Part shown: in pieces, positions 17,385 through 24,856 of the stretch
Numbering within the stretch: position 1 is the first letter of the stretch
Layout of the letters: each line of letters starts with the position of its first letter
Assembly (NCBI GenBank): GCA_964388085.1
Contig: CAYLZW010000001.1
Location: 1 to 64,000 of the forward strand
DNA length: 64,000 bases
Reading direction: 5' to 3'
From: CAYLZW01 sp964388085
GTDB taxonomy: Bacteria; Myxococcota; UBA727; CAYLZW01
Notes under the pieces: model-generated
Told to the model about the DNA's origin: nothing
What the model saw: only the letters and a program-made list of their open reading frames with translations
Databases searched by the model: none
Position numbers and translations under genes: made by a program

Positions 17385-18359
17385 TTGACGCGACGACGCA
17401 CGACGCGATCCGCTGCCGCGAACGCACCCCCCTATCTCAGCCTGTCCCTCGCCGCCCTGCTCGTGAGCGCGTTCCCCGGCTGCAGCGCGCTTCCTCGCCT
17501 CGAAGGCATGCCGGCCCTGGCGCCCGGCGGCGATGAGCTCGCGGTGCTGACCTACAACGTGTTCGGCTTCCCGCTGCTCGAGGACTGGCAGCGGCCCGCG
17601 CGCTTCGGCGTCATCAAGGACGAGCTGCGCTCGAGCCTCGCCGACGTCGACGTCGTGCTCTTGCAGGAGGCGTTCATCTCCACGACGGGCGTGCTGCGGC
17701 AGGCACGCCGTCATTCGTTCGACGGCGCCTGCGGCGGGGGCGAGGGCTTCAACCCCACGGGGCTCGTGCTGCTCTCGGACCACGCGCCCCTCGGTCGCGC
17801 GGCGTCGTTCGCGTTCGTCCAGGACGCCGGCGGGGAGTGGCGCATGCAGCCCGAGGCCGCGCTCGACTGCGGCGCGCTCAGCGAACGCCGAAGGCCGCTC
17901 AAGGGGATGATGGCCCTCACGCTCACGACGCCGCGCGGGCCCGTGGACATCGTGAACGTTCACCTCGGCACCGACCCCGGCGCGCGCCACGCGCAGAAGC
18001 GGCTCGTCGCGCGCTACCTCGAGGAGCGCGCGAGCTCACGGCCGCTCATCGTCGCGGGCGACTTGAATGAAGAGACGTGTGACAGCGGCGGCGGGCCCTT
18101 CCCGGGCAGCGTGTCGCTCGACGACGCGAGCTGCGGCGTCGGACCCACCGTCGGTGGCGTCCGCCTCGGCATGATCCAGGGCGCGCTCTTCCCCGCCGAG
18201 ATCGACAGCGTCTACGTGTGCGGCGCCGCGCCGACCGACAAGCGCGCGCGGCTGTTCTCGTCGCCGCGCGCGGGCGGTCACCTCTCGGACCACGACGCCG
18301 TGCTCGCGGCCGTGCGCATCGACGACGAGGGCTCCCCCCGCTACGGCTGTCGGCCCTAG
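17385..18359 (+). CDS. exported endonuclease/exonuclease/phosphatase-family lipoprotein
   Basis: A 324-residue EEP-fold protein preceded by a signal sequence (LSLAALLVSAFPGC, possible lipobox). All core motifs are present: LTYNVFG (metal/phosphate Asn), VLLQEAF (metal-binding Glu), GDLNEE (Asp/Asn pair) and SDHDAV (general-base Asp-His). Secreted members include neutral sphingomyelinases and DNases; the substrate cannot be chosen from sequence. The start is a TTG at 17385, selected because agaggagc lies 5 nt upstream. It converges with the DUF1971 gene, with only 5 nt between the two stops. Confidence 0.85.
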   Translation: MTRRRTTRSAAANAPPYLSLSLAALLVSAFPGCSALPRLEGMPALAPGGDELAVLTYNVFGFPLLEDWQRPARFGVIKDELRSSLADVDVVLLQEAFISTTGVLRQARRHSFDGACGGGEGFNPTGLVLLSDHAPLGRAASFAFVQDAGGEWRMQPEAALDCGALSERRRPLKGMMALTLTTPRGPVDIVNVHLGTDPGARHAQKRLVARYLEERASSRPLIVAGDLNEETCDSGGGPFPGSVSLDDASCGVGPTVGGVRLGMIQGALFPAEIDSVYVCGAAPTDKRARLFSSPRAGGHLSDHDAVLAAVRIDDEGSPRYGCRP

Positions 18360-18364
18360 GGCGC

Positions 18365-18709
18365 TCACGCTGCCGACGGACGCTGCGCCGCCTTGCGCGC
18401 GAGGAAGCTCTCCACCGAGGGGAACTTGGCTTCGTCGCGCAAGAACACGAGGTGGAAGCGCACGGGTCCGAACAGCTCGACGCGGTGATGGACGTTCGGC
18501 GCGATCACGACGTGCTGCCCGGCCTCGACGATGATGGGCGGCTCCTCGTTGTCGAGCTCGACGTAGCGCAGGTAGCCGTCGGTGACCGCGAGGCGCGCCC
18601 ACGCCCCGCGCCGGGTGACGTGGTCGTGGAGCAAGCGCTCGGGGACGGTCTCGTCGGTGAAGTCCTGCGTACGGAAGTAGGGGACGACGCTGCGCGGCAG
18701 GCGGGACAT
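18365..18709 (-). CDS. DUF1971 cupin-like protein
   Basis: A 114-residue single-domain cupin. It matches the DUF1971 pattern seen in tellurite-resistance TehB-associated proteins: LPRSVVPYFRTQDF at the N-terminus, ETVPERLLHDHVT, a Gly-rich strand, and HHRVELFGPVRFHLVFL with the cupin metal-site histidines. Family members often stand alone and their biochemical role is poorly defined. It is encoded downstream of glgA on the same strand but 248 nt away, so it is probably expressed separately. Confidence 0.85.
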   Translation of the reverse strand: MSRLPRSVVPYFRTQDFTDETVPERLLHDHVTRRGAWARLAVTDGYLRYVELDNEEPPIIVEAGQHVVIAPNVHHRVELFGPVRFHLVFLRDEAKFPSVESFLARKAAQRPSAA

Positions 18710-18957
18710 GGCTTCTCCCTCTCGAGCCGCGTGCGGGTAAAGGAGGGCGGCTCCCTGCTAGCGAATGCATCGGGTGTACCGTCCGCGAGCGCGCCCCCCG
18801 GCCGCGCCTGGGGCCGGCCGCGGCGAGGTGTTCCGCTTCTTGGCACGAAGCGCTCCATTGTGGAGCAGGCGGGCGGGTCCGTGAACGAGCGGAAACCCGA
18901 AGGAGGGGGCGACGACGACGGCGGCTTCCCTCGACAGCCGCGCTCAGCGCGTGCGGC

Positions 18958-20400
18958 TCACGGCAGCAGGCCCTGATAAATCCGCTCGTACTCGCCGACG
19001 CGGTGCTGCCAGCCGTGCTGCTCGCGCATGCCGTTGTGTATCAAGCGTCGCCAACCGTCCTCGTCGCGGTAGCTGTCCACCGCCGCGCCGAGCGCCCATT
19101 TGAGCCCCTTCACGTCGAAGTGATCGAACACGAAGCCGTTGCCCTCGCCGCTCTTTGGGTTCCAAAGGCGCACGGTGTCGGCGAGCCCGCCGGTCTTGTG
19201 CACGATGGGCGGCGTCCCATAGGCGAGGCTGTAGAGCTGGTTCAGACCGCAGGGCTCGTAGCGCGAGGGCATGAGGAACATGTCGCTGCCGGCCTCGATG
19301 AGGTGCGAGAGCGGCTCGCTGTAGCCGTTCTTGAAGCTGACGCGGTGCGGCGCGCGCTCGGCCAGCGAATGGAAGAATTGCTCGTACTTCGGCTCGCCGC
19401 CGCCGAGCACGACGAGCTGCACGTCGCGTTGCGCGAGCAGCGCCGGCAGCGCCTCGAAGCAGAGGTCGAAGCCCTTCTGCCAGACCAGGCGGGAGACGAC
19501 GCCGATGACCGGCACGCGCGGCCGATAGGGCAAGCGCATGACCTCGAGCAGCGCCTTCTTGTTCTCTTCCTTGCCGGCGAGATCAGAGGCGTCATACAGC
19601 GCCGGGATGTGGCGGTCGTTCTTCGGGCTCCACTCGGCGTCGTCGATGCCGTTCAAGACACCCGAGAGCACGTCGCGGCGGGAGCGCAGGTAGGCGTCGA
19701 GCCCGACGCCGTGCGCGGGCGTCTGGATCTCGCGCGCGTAGGTCGGGCTGACGGTCGTAATGGCGTTCGCGTAGAGGATCCCCGTGAGCAGAAACGAGAG
19801 GCGCCCCTGGCGCAGGTCGTCCTGGTGGAAGGCGTCGGTGTCGCCGGCGAGCCCGACGTCACCGAGCGCGTGCGAGCCGAAGGTGCCCTGATGACCGATG
19901 TTGTGCAGCGTCAGCACCGTGCGCGCGTTCGCGAACAGGCGGTCCCAGGCGAACACGCGCCGCACCATGAGCGGCAACAGCGACGTCTGCCAGTCGTTGG
20001 CGTGCACGATGTCGGGCGCGAAGCCGAGCTGCTGGGCGATCTTCATCGTCGCCCAGTTGAGCAGCGCGAAGCGGATGTGCTCGTCGCCGTCCTGCGAATA
20101 GATCGAGGCGCGGGCGTAGAGCGCCGGGCAGTGCACCAGGTAAACCGGCACCTCGCTGCCCGGCAGCGTCGCCTTCAGGGTTTCGAATGTGTAGGTGCGA
20201 TGACCGAGCGGCACGCTCATGGCAGGGAACAGCGGCTCGATGTCGTAGCCGCCCTCGAGCACGCGCCGGTAGCAGGGCAGCACCACCCTGACGTCGTGCC
20301 CCTCGTGGGCCAGCGCCTTCGGCAGCGCCGCGCCGACGTCACCGAGCCCACCGGTCTTCGCGAACGGGGCCACCTCGGAGGAGGCGAACAGGACCTTCAT
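18958..20400 (-). CDS. glgA: glycogen synthase, GT5 family
   Basis: A 480-residue glycosyltransferase that adds ADP-glucose (or UDP-glucose) units to the non-reducing end of an alpha-1,4-glucan. The diagnostic KTGGLGDV loop is at residues 15-22, with HANDWQTSLLP, the switch region VVSRLVWQKGFDL and the catalytic SRYEPCGLNQLYSLAYG. The length is normal for the family. The ATG overlaps the stop of the upstream ATP-grasp gene in an ATGA, an unusual coupling of a glucan synthase to an amide ligase. No other glg gene (glgB, glgC, glgP) is in the window. Confidence 0.95.
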   Translation of the reverse strand: MKVLFASSEVAPFAKTGGLGDVGAALPKALAHEGHDVRVVLPCYRRVLEGGYDIEPLFPAMSVPLGHRTYTFETLKATLPGSEVPVYLVHCPALYARASIYSQDGDEHIRFALLNWATMKIAQQLGFAPDIVHANDWQTSLLPLMVRRVFAWDRLFANARTVLTLHNIGHQGTFGSHALGDVGLAGDTDAFHQDDLRQGRLSFLLTGILYANAITTVSPTYAREIQTPAHGVGLDAYLRSRRDVLSGVLNGIDDAEWSPKNDRHIPALYDASDLAGKEENKKALLEVMRLPYRPRVPVIGVVSRLVWQKGFDLCFEALPALLAQRDVQLVVLGGGEPKYEQFFHSLAERAPHRVSFKNGYSEPLSHLIEAGSDMFLMPSRYEPCGLNQLYSLAYGTPPIVHKTGGLADTVRLWNPKSGEGNGFVFDHFDVKGLKWALGAAVDSYRDEDGWRRLIHNGMREQHGWQHRVGEYERIYQGLLP

Positions 20401-21611
20401 GCGTATTGTACTCTCACGTTCTCGATGATCGCCTGCAGCGCGCGCGAGACCACGTCGGTCTCTGTCGCTTTGACGATCACATAACCGTCCCCCTCGTAGC
20501 TGTCGCTCTTGGGCGCCCCCGGCACCGGCAGCTTCGCCTCCACCACGTGCTGCCCGATGGCCTGGTTCACCTCGCGCACGCCGCCGACCGACGCCACCCG
20601 CCCGCGGCCCATGCCCCGCAAGTAAGCGCAGCCGACGCTGAAGCGCCGCTCGAAGGGCCCGTCGAAGGCGCCGTCGACGACCGCGCGCGCCCAGGCGAGG
20701 TACGGGTCCATGTCGTAGGCGAGGCCGATCATGCGCGTGATGTGGGCGCCGGGCGGCCGCTGCGCGATCTCGCCGATGGCGAGCGTGCCGTCCGGGCGGC
20801 GGAACCACTCCATGTGCGTGAAGCCGTCTTTGAGGCCGAGCGCGGCGATGGCGCGCGCGGACAGCGCCTTGACGTCGTCGAAGCCGGCGCCCGCGGCGTC
20901 CTTCGGCAGCACGCAGCACCACTGGATCCACGGGTTCTCGAGCACCTCGAGCGGTCCCGGCCGGTAGTGCGAGACCGATACGAGGCGCGGCTCGCCGTCG
21001 ATGAGCAGCGTGTCGCAGCTCCCCTCGTGCCCCTGCAGGAACTCTTCGGCGAGCACGGGGTGGGCCGCCGTCGCCCCCATGCCGCGGACGGCCGCCAGCA
21101 GCTCTTCCGACGCCCGCACGCGAACGGTCGCCTTGGCGCCCATGCCGGCCGGCGGCTTCAGCACCATGGGGAAGCCCACCTCCCCCTCGAAGGCGGCCGC
21201 GTCGCTGGCGGAGGCGAGCAGCCGGTGCCGGGCGACGGGGAGGCCGGCCGCGCGCAGCCGGTCCTTCATGCGCGCTTTGTCTCGAAATCGATCGGCGGTG
21301 TCGGGGTCGGTGCCGGGCACGCCGAAGCGCGCCCTCGCCTCGGCCAGCTGGACCTGCAGCGGCTCGAGCACGCCGATGATGCGGTGCGGCGCGCCGTGCT
21401 TCGCGCGCAAGAGCTCGACGGCCTCGATGAGCTCCGCGCCCGACAGCCCGTCATCCACGTGGGCGACGTCGGCGAACAGGCGCCGGTCGGCTCCTCGCGG
21501 CAACTCTTGCAGGACGCCGAGCAGCCGCACGCCGTCAAGGCTGGCCGCCGCGCGGGCGAAGCGCAGGGTGGTCTCGAGCGGGAAGGGGGCGGCGAAAATC
21601 ACCGGTCGCAT
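20397..21611 (-). CDS. ATP-grasp ligase (THMEWF family) coupled to glgA
   Basis: A 404-residue ATP-grasp protein: pre-domain VIFAAPFPLETTLRFAR, ATP loop FPMVLKPPAGMGAKAT near 147-162, AEEFLQGHEGS near 198, FTHMEWF at 264-270 and GEIAQRPPG at 280-288. It is a paralogue of the proteins at 5461-6690 and 21661-22896. The start is ATG at 21609-21611 because upstream codons run into the divergent gene. ACGGTA on the plus strand (TACCGT on the coding strand) lies 9 nt before the start, and there is no Shine-Dalgarno sequence. It overlaps glgA by 4 nt. The ligated substrates are unknown. Confidence 0.85.
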   Translation of the reverse strand: MRPVIFAAPFPLETTLRFARAAASLDGVRLLGVLQELPRGADRRLFADVAHVDDGLSGAELIEAVELLRAKHGAPHRIIGVLEPLQVQLAEARARFGVPGTDPDTADRFRDKARMKDRLRAAGLPVARHRLLASASDAAAFEGEVGFPMVLKPPAGMGAKATVRVRASEELLAAVRGMGATAAHPVLAEEFLQGHEGSCDTLLIDGEPRLVSVSHYRPGPLEVLENPWIQWCCVLPKDAAGAGFDDVKALSARAIAALGLKDGFTHMEWFRRPDGTLAIGEIAQRPPGAHITRMIGLAYDMDPYLAWARAVVDGAFDGPFERRFSVGCAYLRGMGRGRVASVGGVREVNQAIGQHVVEAKLPVPGAPKSDSYEGDGYVIVKATETDVVSRALQAIIENVRVQYA

Positions 21612-21660
21612 GACGACGAGACGGTATCCCGCCGCTCGGCGGGCATGTAGCGTCTTGTGC
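21612..21660. promoter_or_regulatory. 49-nt divergent promoter region of two ATP-grasp genes
   Basis: Two paralogous ATP-grasp genes are transcribed away from each other across only 49 nt. On the minus side TACCGT is 9 nt before the ATG; on the plus side TAGCGT (21648-21653) is 7 nt before it. Both look like -10 boxes placed for leaderless transcripts. The hairpin-like cccgccgctcggcggg lies between them and could be an operator or a structural element. No consensus -35 box is apparent. Confidence 0.4.
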
Positions 21661-22896
21661 ATGCGCGTGCTCTTTCTCGCCCCCTCCTACCCAGCCGAGA
21701 TGCAGCAATTCACCCGCGGCCTCGCCCAGGTCGGGGTCGAGGTGTACGGCGTCGGTGACCAGCCCGCCGGCGCGCTGCCCGAGCGGGTCAGGCAGTGCCT
21801 GACGGGCTACCTGCAGGTGCCGCGCATCCTCGACGAGGACGACGTGCTCGAGCGAACGAGCGCGTGGCTGCGCGGCAAGCCGGTCGATCGCGTGCTGAGC
21901 AATTGGGAGCCGCTCGTCCTCCTCGCCGCGCGCATGCGTGAGCGCTGGGGGGTGCCGGGCATGAGCACGGACGTCGTGAACGGCTTTCGCGACAAGAAGC
22001 TCATGAAGGACCGCGTGGCGGCGGCCGGCCTGCGCGTACCCCGCTCCGAGCGCGTGACGCGCACGACGACGGAAGACACCGCCAAGCGCACGCGCGAGGC
22101 GGCCGAGAAGATCGGCTTCCCGCTCATCATCAAGCCCATCGCCGGCGCCGGCAGCGCGGACACCTACTCGTGCCGCGACGAAGAGCAGCTCGAGCGCGCC
22201 ATCGCGCTGACCGCCCGCGTGCGGGAGACCAGCGTCGAGGAGTACGTCGAGGGCGAGGAGTTCACCTACGACACGCTCTGCGTCGGCGGCGAGCCCGTGT
22301 ACGAGAACGTGGCGCAGTACCTGCCGAAGCCGCTCGAGGCGCGCAGCGAGGAGTGGATAAGCCCTGTCATCATCACCGTGCGCGACCTGTCGCAGCCGAA
22401 GATCCAGCAGGGCATCGCGCTCGGCCGAAAGGTGCTGAAGGCGCTCAACATGGGCGACGGCTTCACGCACATGGAGTGGTTCTTCACGCCGAAGGGCGAG
22501 GTCGTGTTCGGCGAGATCGGCTGCCGGCCGGGCGGCGCCCGCCTCGTCGACCAGATGAATTACACGAGCGACGTCGATCTGTTCCGCGAGTGGGCACGCG
22601 TCGTGTGCTGGCACGCGTTCGAGGGGCCGACCGAGCGCAAGTACAACTGCGGCATCGTGTTCAAGCGAGCCAAGGGCCAGGGCCGCATCACGGCCATCAC
22701 CGGGCTCGAGGCCTGGAAGCGGCGCTGCCGCGGCTTCGTCCTCGAGGACAACCTGCTCCGGCCGGGCACCCATCGACGCGACTGGAAGCAGACGCTGGTC
22801 AGCGACGGCTACGTCATGGTGCGCCACCCCGACTGGGACGCGTGCAAGCGCATGTGCTTCGCCGCGGCCACCGACATCACGATGTACGCTGAGTAG
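21661..22896 (+). CDS. ATP-grasp ligase (THMEWF family), first gene of GCS2 operon
   Basis: A 411-residue ATP-grasp protein: Rossmann-like VLFLAPSYPAEMQQF, ATP loop GFPLIIKPIAGAGSADT near 155-171, EEYVEGEEFTYDT, FTHMEWFF near 265 and FGEIGCRPGGARLV near 280. It is closest in layout to the protein at 5461-6690: both have GEIGCRP-like or SEIGCRP catalytic strands and a Trp/Arg-rich C-terminal extension. The next gene, a GCS2-type ligase, begins 23 nt later, so the two ligases are likely made together. Carboxylate-amine ligation is expected from the family; the specificity is unknown. Confidence 0.85.
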   Translation: MRVLFLAPSYPAEMQQFTRGLAQVGVEVYGVGDQPAGALPERVRQCLTGYLQVPRILDEDDVLERTSAWLRGKPVDRVLSNWEPLVLLAARMRERWGVPGMSTDVVNGFRDKKLMKDRVAAAGLRVPRSERVTRTTTEDTAKRTREAAEKIGFPLIIKPIAGAGSADTYSCRDEEQLERAIALTARVRETSVEEYVEGEEFTYDTLCVGGEPVYENVAQYLPKPLEARSEEWISPVIITVRDLSQPKIQQGIALGRKVLKALNMGDGFTHMEWFFTPKGEVVFGEIGCRPGGARLVDQMNYTSDVDLFREWARVVCWHAFEGPTERKYNCGIVFKRAKGQGRITAITGLEAWKRRCRGFVLEDNLLRPGTHRRDWKQTLVSDGYVMVRHPDWDACKRMCFAAATDITMYAE

Positions 22897-22919
22897 TCCG
22901 AGTAGAGCGCGGAGGGCAC

Positions 22920-24839
22920 GTGGGGCAGCAGTCCGTCATAGGGACCGACGACGAGGGCGCGCAGCGCGCGTTCACGAGGCGCGTGCTCGACGATCTCGAG
23001 GCGCTCGAGCGCATGCTGCAGGGCGATCGCTTCGAGACGGGCGTCCGCCGCGTGGGCGCCGAGCAGGAGATCTTCCTCATCGATCGGCACTGTCGGCCGG
23101 CGCCCGTCGTCGACGAGGTGCTGACGACGCTCGACGACCCGGGCTTCACCACCGAGCTGGCACGCTTCAACCTCGAGTACAACTGCCAACCGCTCGTGTT
23201 CAAAGACCGCTGCCTGTCGCAGCTCGAACAGGATCTCAGCCAGGCCGTGCGGAAGGCGCGCGACGCCGCCCGCGCGCACGACGCCGACGTGCTCCTCTGC
23301 GGCATCCTGCCGACGCTGCGGCAAGACGATCTGCATCTCGGCAACATGACGCCGCGCGTGCGCTACCACGCGCTCAACGACATCATGACGCAGATGCGCG
23401 GCGGCGCCTTCCGCATCCTGATGAAGGGCATCGACGAGCTCGACATCACGCACGACAACGTCATGCTCGAGGCCTGCAACACGAGCTTCCAGGTGCACTT
23501 TCAATGTGCGCCGGCCGAGTTCGCCAAGCTCTACAACATCGCGCAGGTGGTCGCGGCGCCGGTGCTGGCGGCCGCCGTCAACTCGCCCATCCTGCTCGGA
23601 CATCGGCTCTGGTCGGAGACGCGCGTCGGCCTGTTTCAGCAGTCCGTCGACGAGCGCTCGAGCGCGAAGCTCGCCCGCGGCAACCGCCCGCGCGTCAGCT
23701 TCGGCGAGCGCTGGGTGGACGACTCGGTCATCGAGATCTTTCGCGAGGACCTCGCGCGCTTCCGCATCCTCATCAGCGACCCGAGCGACGAGACGCCCGC
23801 GCTCGAGCTCGTAGAGCAAGGCAAGGTGCCGGAGCTGCGCGCGCTGCGGCTGCACAACGGCACCGTCTACCGCTGGAACCGCGCCTGCTACGGCATCACC
23901 GGCGACCTGCCGCACCTGCGCGTCGAGAACCGCGTGCTGCCCGCCGGGCCCACCGTCCTCGACGAGGTGGCCAACGCGGCCTTCTTCTTCGGCCTCATGA
24001 GCGGCTTCGTCGAGGAGCTCGCCAACGTCAAGGAGCGCATGGGCTTCGACGACGCGCGCTCGAACTTCTTCTCGGCCGCGCGCTACGGCCTGAAGGCGCA
24101 GTTCCATTGGATCGACGAGAAGCGCTACCCCGCGAGCGAGCTCATCCTGAGAGAGATGCTGCCGCTGGCGCGCGCGGGCCTCAAGGCGAGCGGCATCCAG
24201 GAGGACGACGCCAGCCGCTACCTCGACGTCATCGAGGCGCGCGTCAAGAAGGAGCAGACCGGCGCCCAGTGGATGATGAGCTCGCTCGGCGAGATGCCCA
24301 AGGAGGCCCAGCGGGAGCGGCGGCTGTACGCGCTCACGAGCGCCATGCACCGGCACCAGACGAGCGGCCTGCCCGGCCACGAGTGGCCGCTCGCCAAGAC
24401 GCTCGAGGAGCCCGGCGAAGGGCAGCTCTTCCGCACCGTCGGGCAGCTCATGATGCGCGAGGTGTTCACCGTGCAGGAGCACGACCTCGTCGATCTCGCG
24501 GCCTCGATGATGGACTGGGAGCGCGTGCGGCACATTCCCGTCGAGGACGATCACGGCAAGCTCGTCGGCCTGCTCACGCACCGGGACCTGCTGCGACTGG
24601 TCGCGCGCGGCGCCAACGCGCTCGGACAGTCCGTCAGCGTCGGCTCCATCATGCGCAGAGACCCGCTGACGGTGGCGCCGGAGACCTCGCTGCTCGACGC
24701 GCTGAAGCTCATGAAGGGCAACAACGTAGGCTGCCTCCCGGTCGTCAAGGGCGGCCGCCTCGTGGGCGTGCTGACCGAGCGTGACTTCCTCGCGCTCACC
24801 GAGGACCTGCTGCTGCGCACGCTCGGCAGCGCCGACTGA
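22920..24839 (+). CDS. GCS2-family glutamate-amine ligase with C-terminal CBS pair
   Basis: A 639-residue protein. Residues about 35-450 are a glutamate-cysteine-ligase-2 type catalytic domain (VGAEQEIFLID at 45-55 with the ATP/metal Glu residues, VMLEACNTSFQVHFQ at 181-195). About 505-632 form two CBS motifs (MMREVFTV, HIPVEDDHGKLVGLLTHRDLL; then SIMRRDPLTV, CLPVVKGGRLVGVLTERDFL), a common adenine-nucleotide sensing module. GCS2 enzymes form amide bonds to glutamate or related acids, so regulation by energy charge is plausible. The start is GTG at 22920, with ggaggg a few nt upstream. It sits 23 nt after an ATP-grasp gene and 17 nt before the STAND ATPase gene. Confidence 0.88.
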   Translation: MGQQSVIGTDDEGAQRAFTRRVLDDLEALERMLQGDRFETGVRRVGAEQEIFLIDRHCRPAPVVDEVLTTLDDPGFTTELARFNLEYNCQPLVFKDRCLSQLEQDLSQAVRKARDAARAHDADVLLCGILPTLRQDDLHLGNMTPRVRYHALNDIMTQMRGGAFRILMKGIDELDITHDNVMLEACNTSFQVHFQCAPAEFAKLYNIAQVVAAPVLAAAVNSPILLGHRLWSETRVGLFQQSVDERSSAKLARGNRPRVSFGERWVDDSVIEIFREDLARFRILISDPSDETPALELVEQGKVPELRALRLHNGTVYRWNRACYGITGDLPHLRVENRVLPAGPTVLDEVANAAFFFGLMSGFVEELANVKERMGFDDARSNFFSAARYGLKAQFHWIDEKRYPASELILREMLPLARAGLKASGIQEDDASRYLDVIEARVKKEQTGAQWMMSSLGEMPKEAQRERRLYALTSAMHRHQTSGLPGHEWPLAKTLEEPGEGQLFRTVGQLMMREVFTVQEHDLVDLAASMMDWERVRHIPVEDDHGKLVGLLTHRDLLRLVARGANALGQSVSVGSIMRRDPLTVAPETSLLDALKLMKGNNVGCLPVVKGGRLVGVLTERDFLALTEDLLLRTLGSAD

Positions 24840-24856
24840 GCGTCGAGGGGTACTGG

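Noticed and set aside
22920..24839. True glutathione synthesis (GshA) gene
   Set aside because: The CBS pair and lack of a gshB partner argue for a different GCS2-type ligase; cysteine specificity cannot be claimed.
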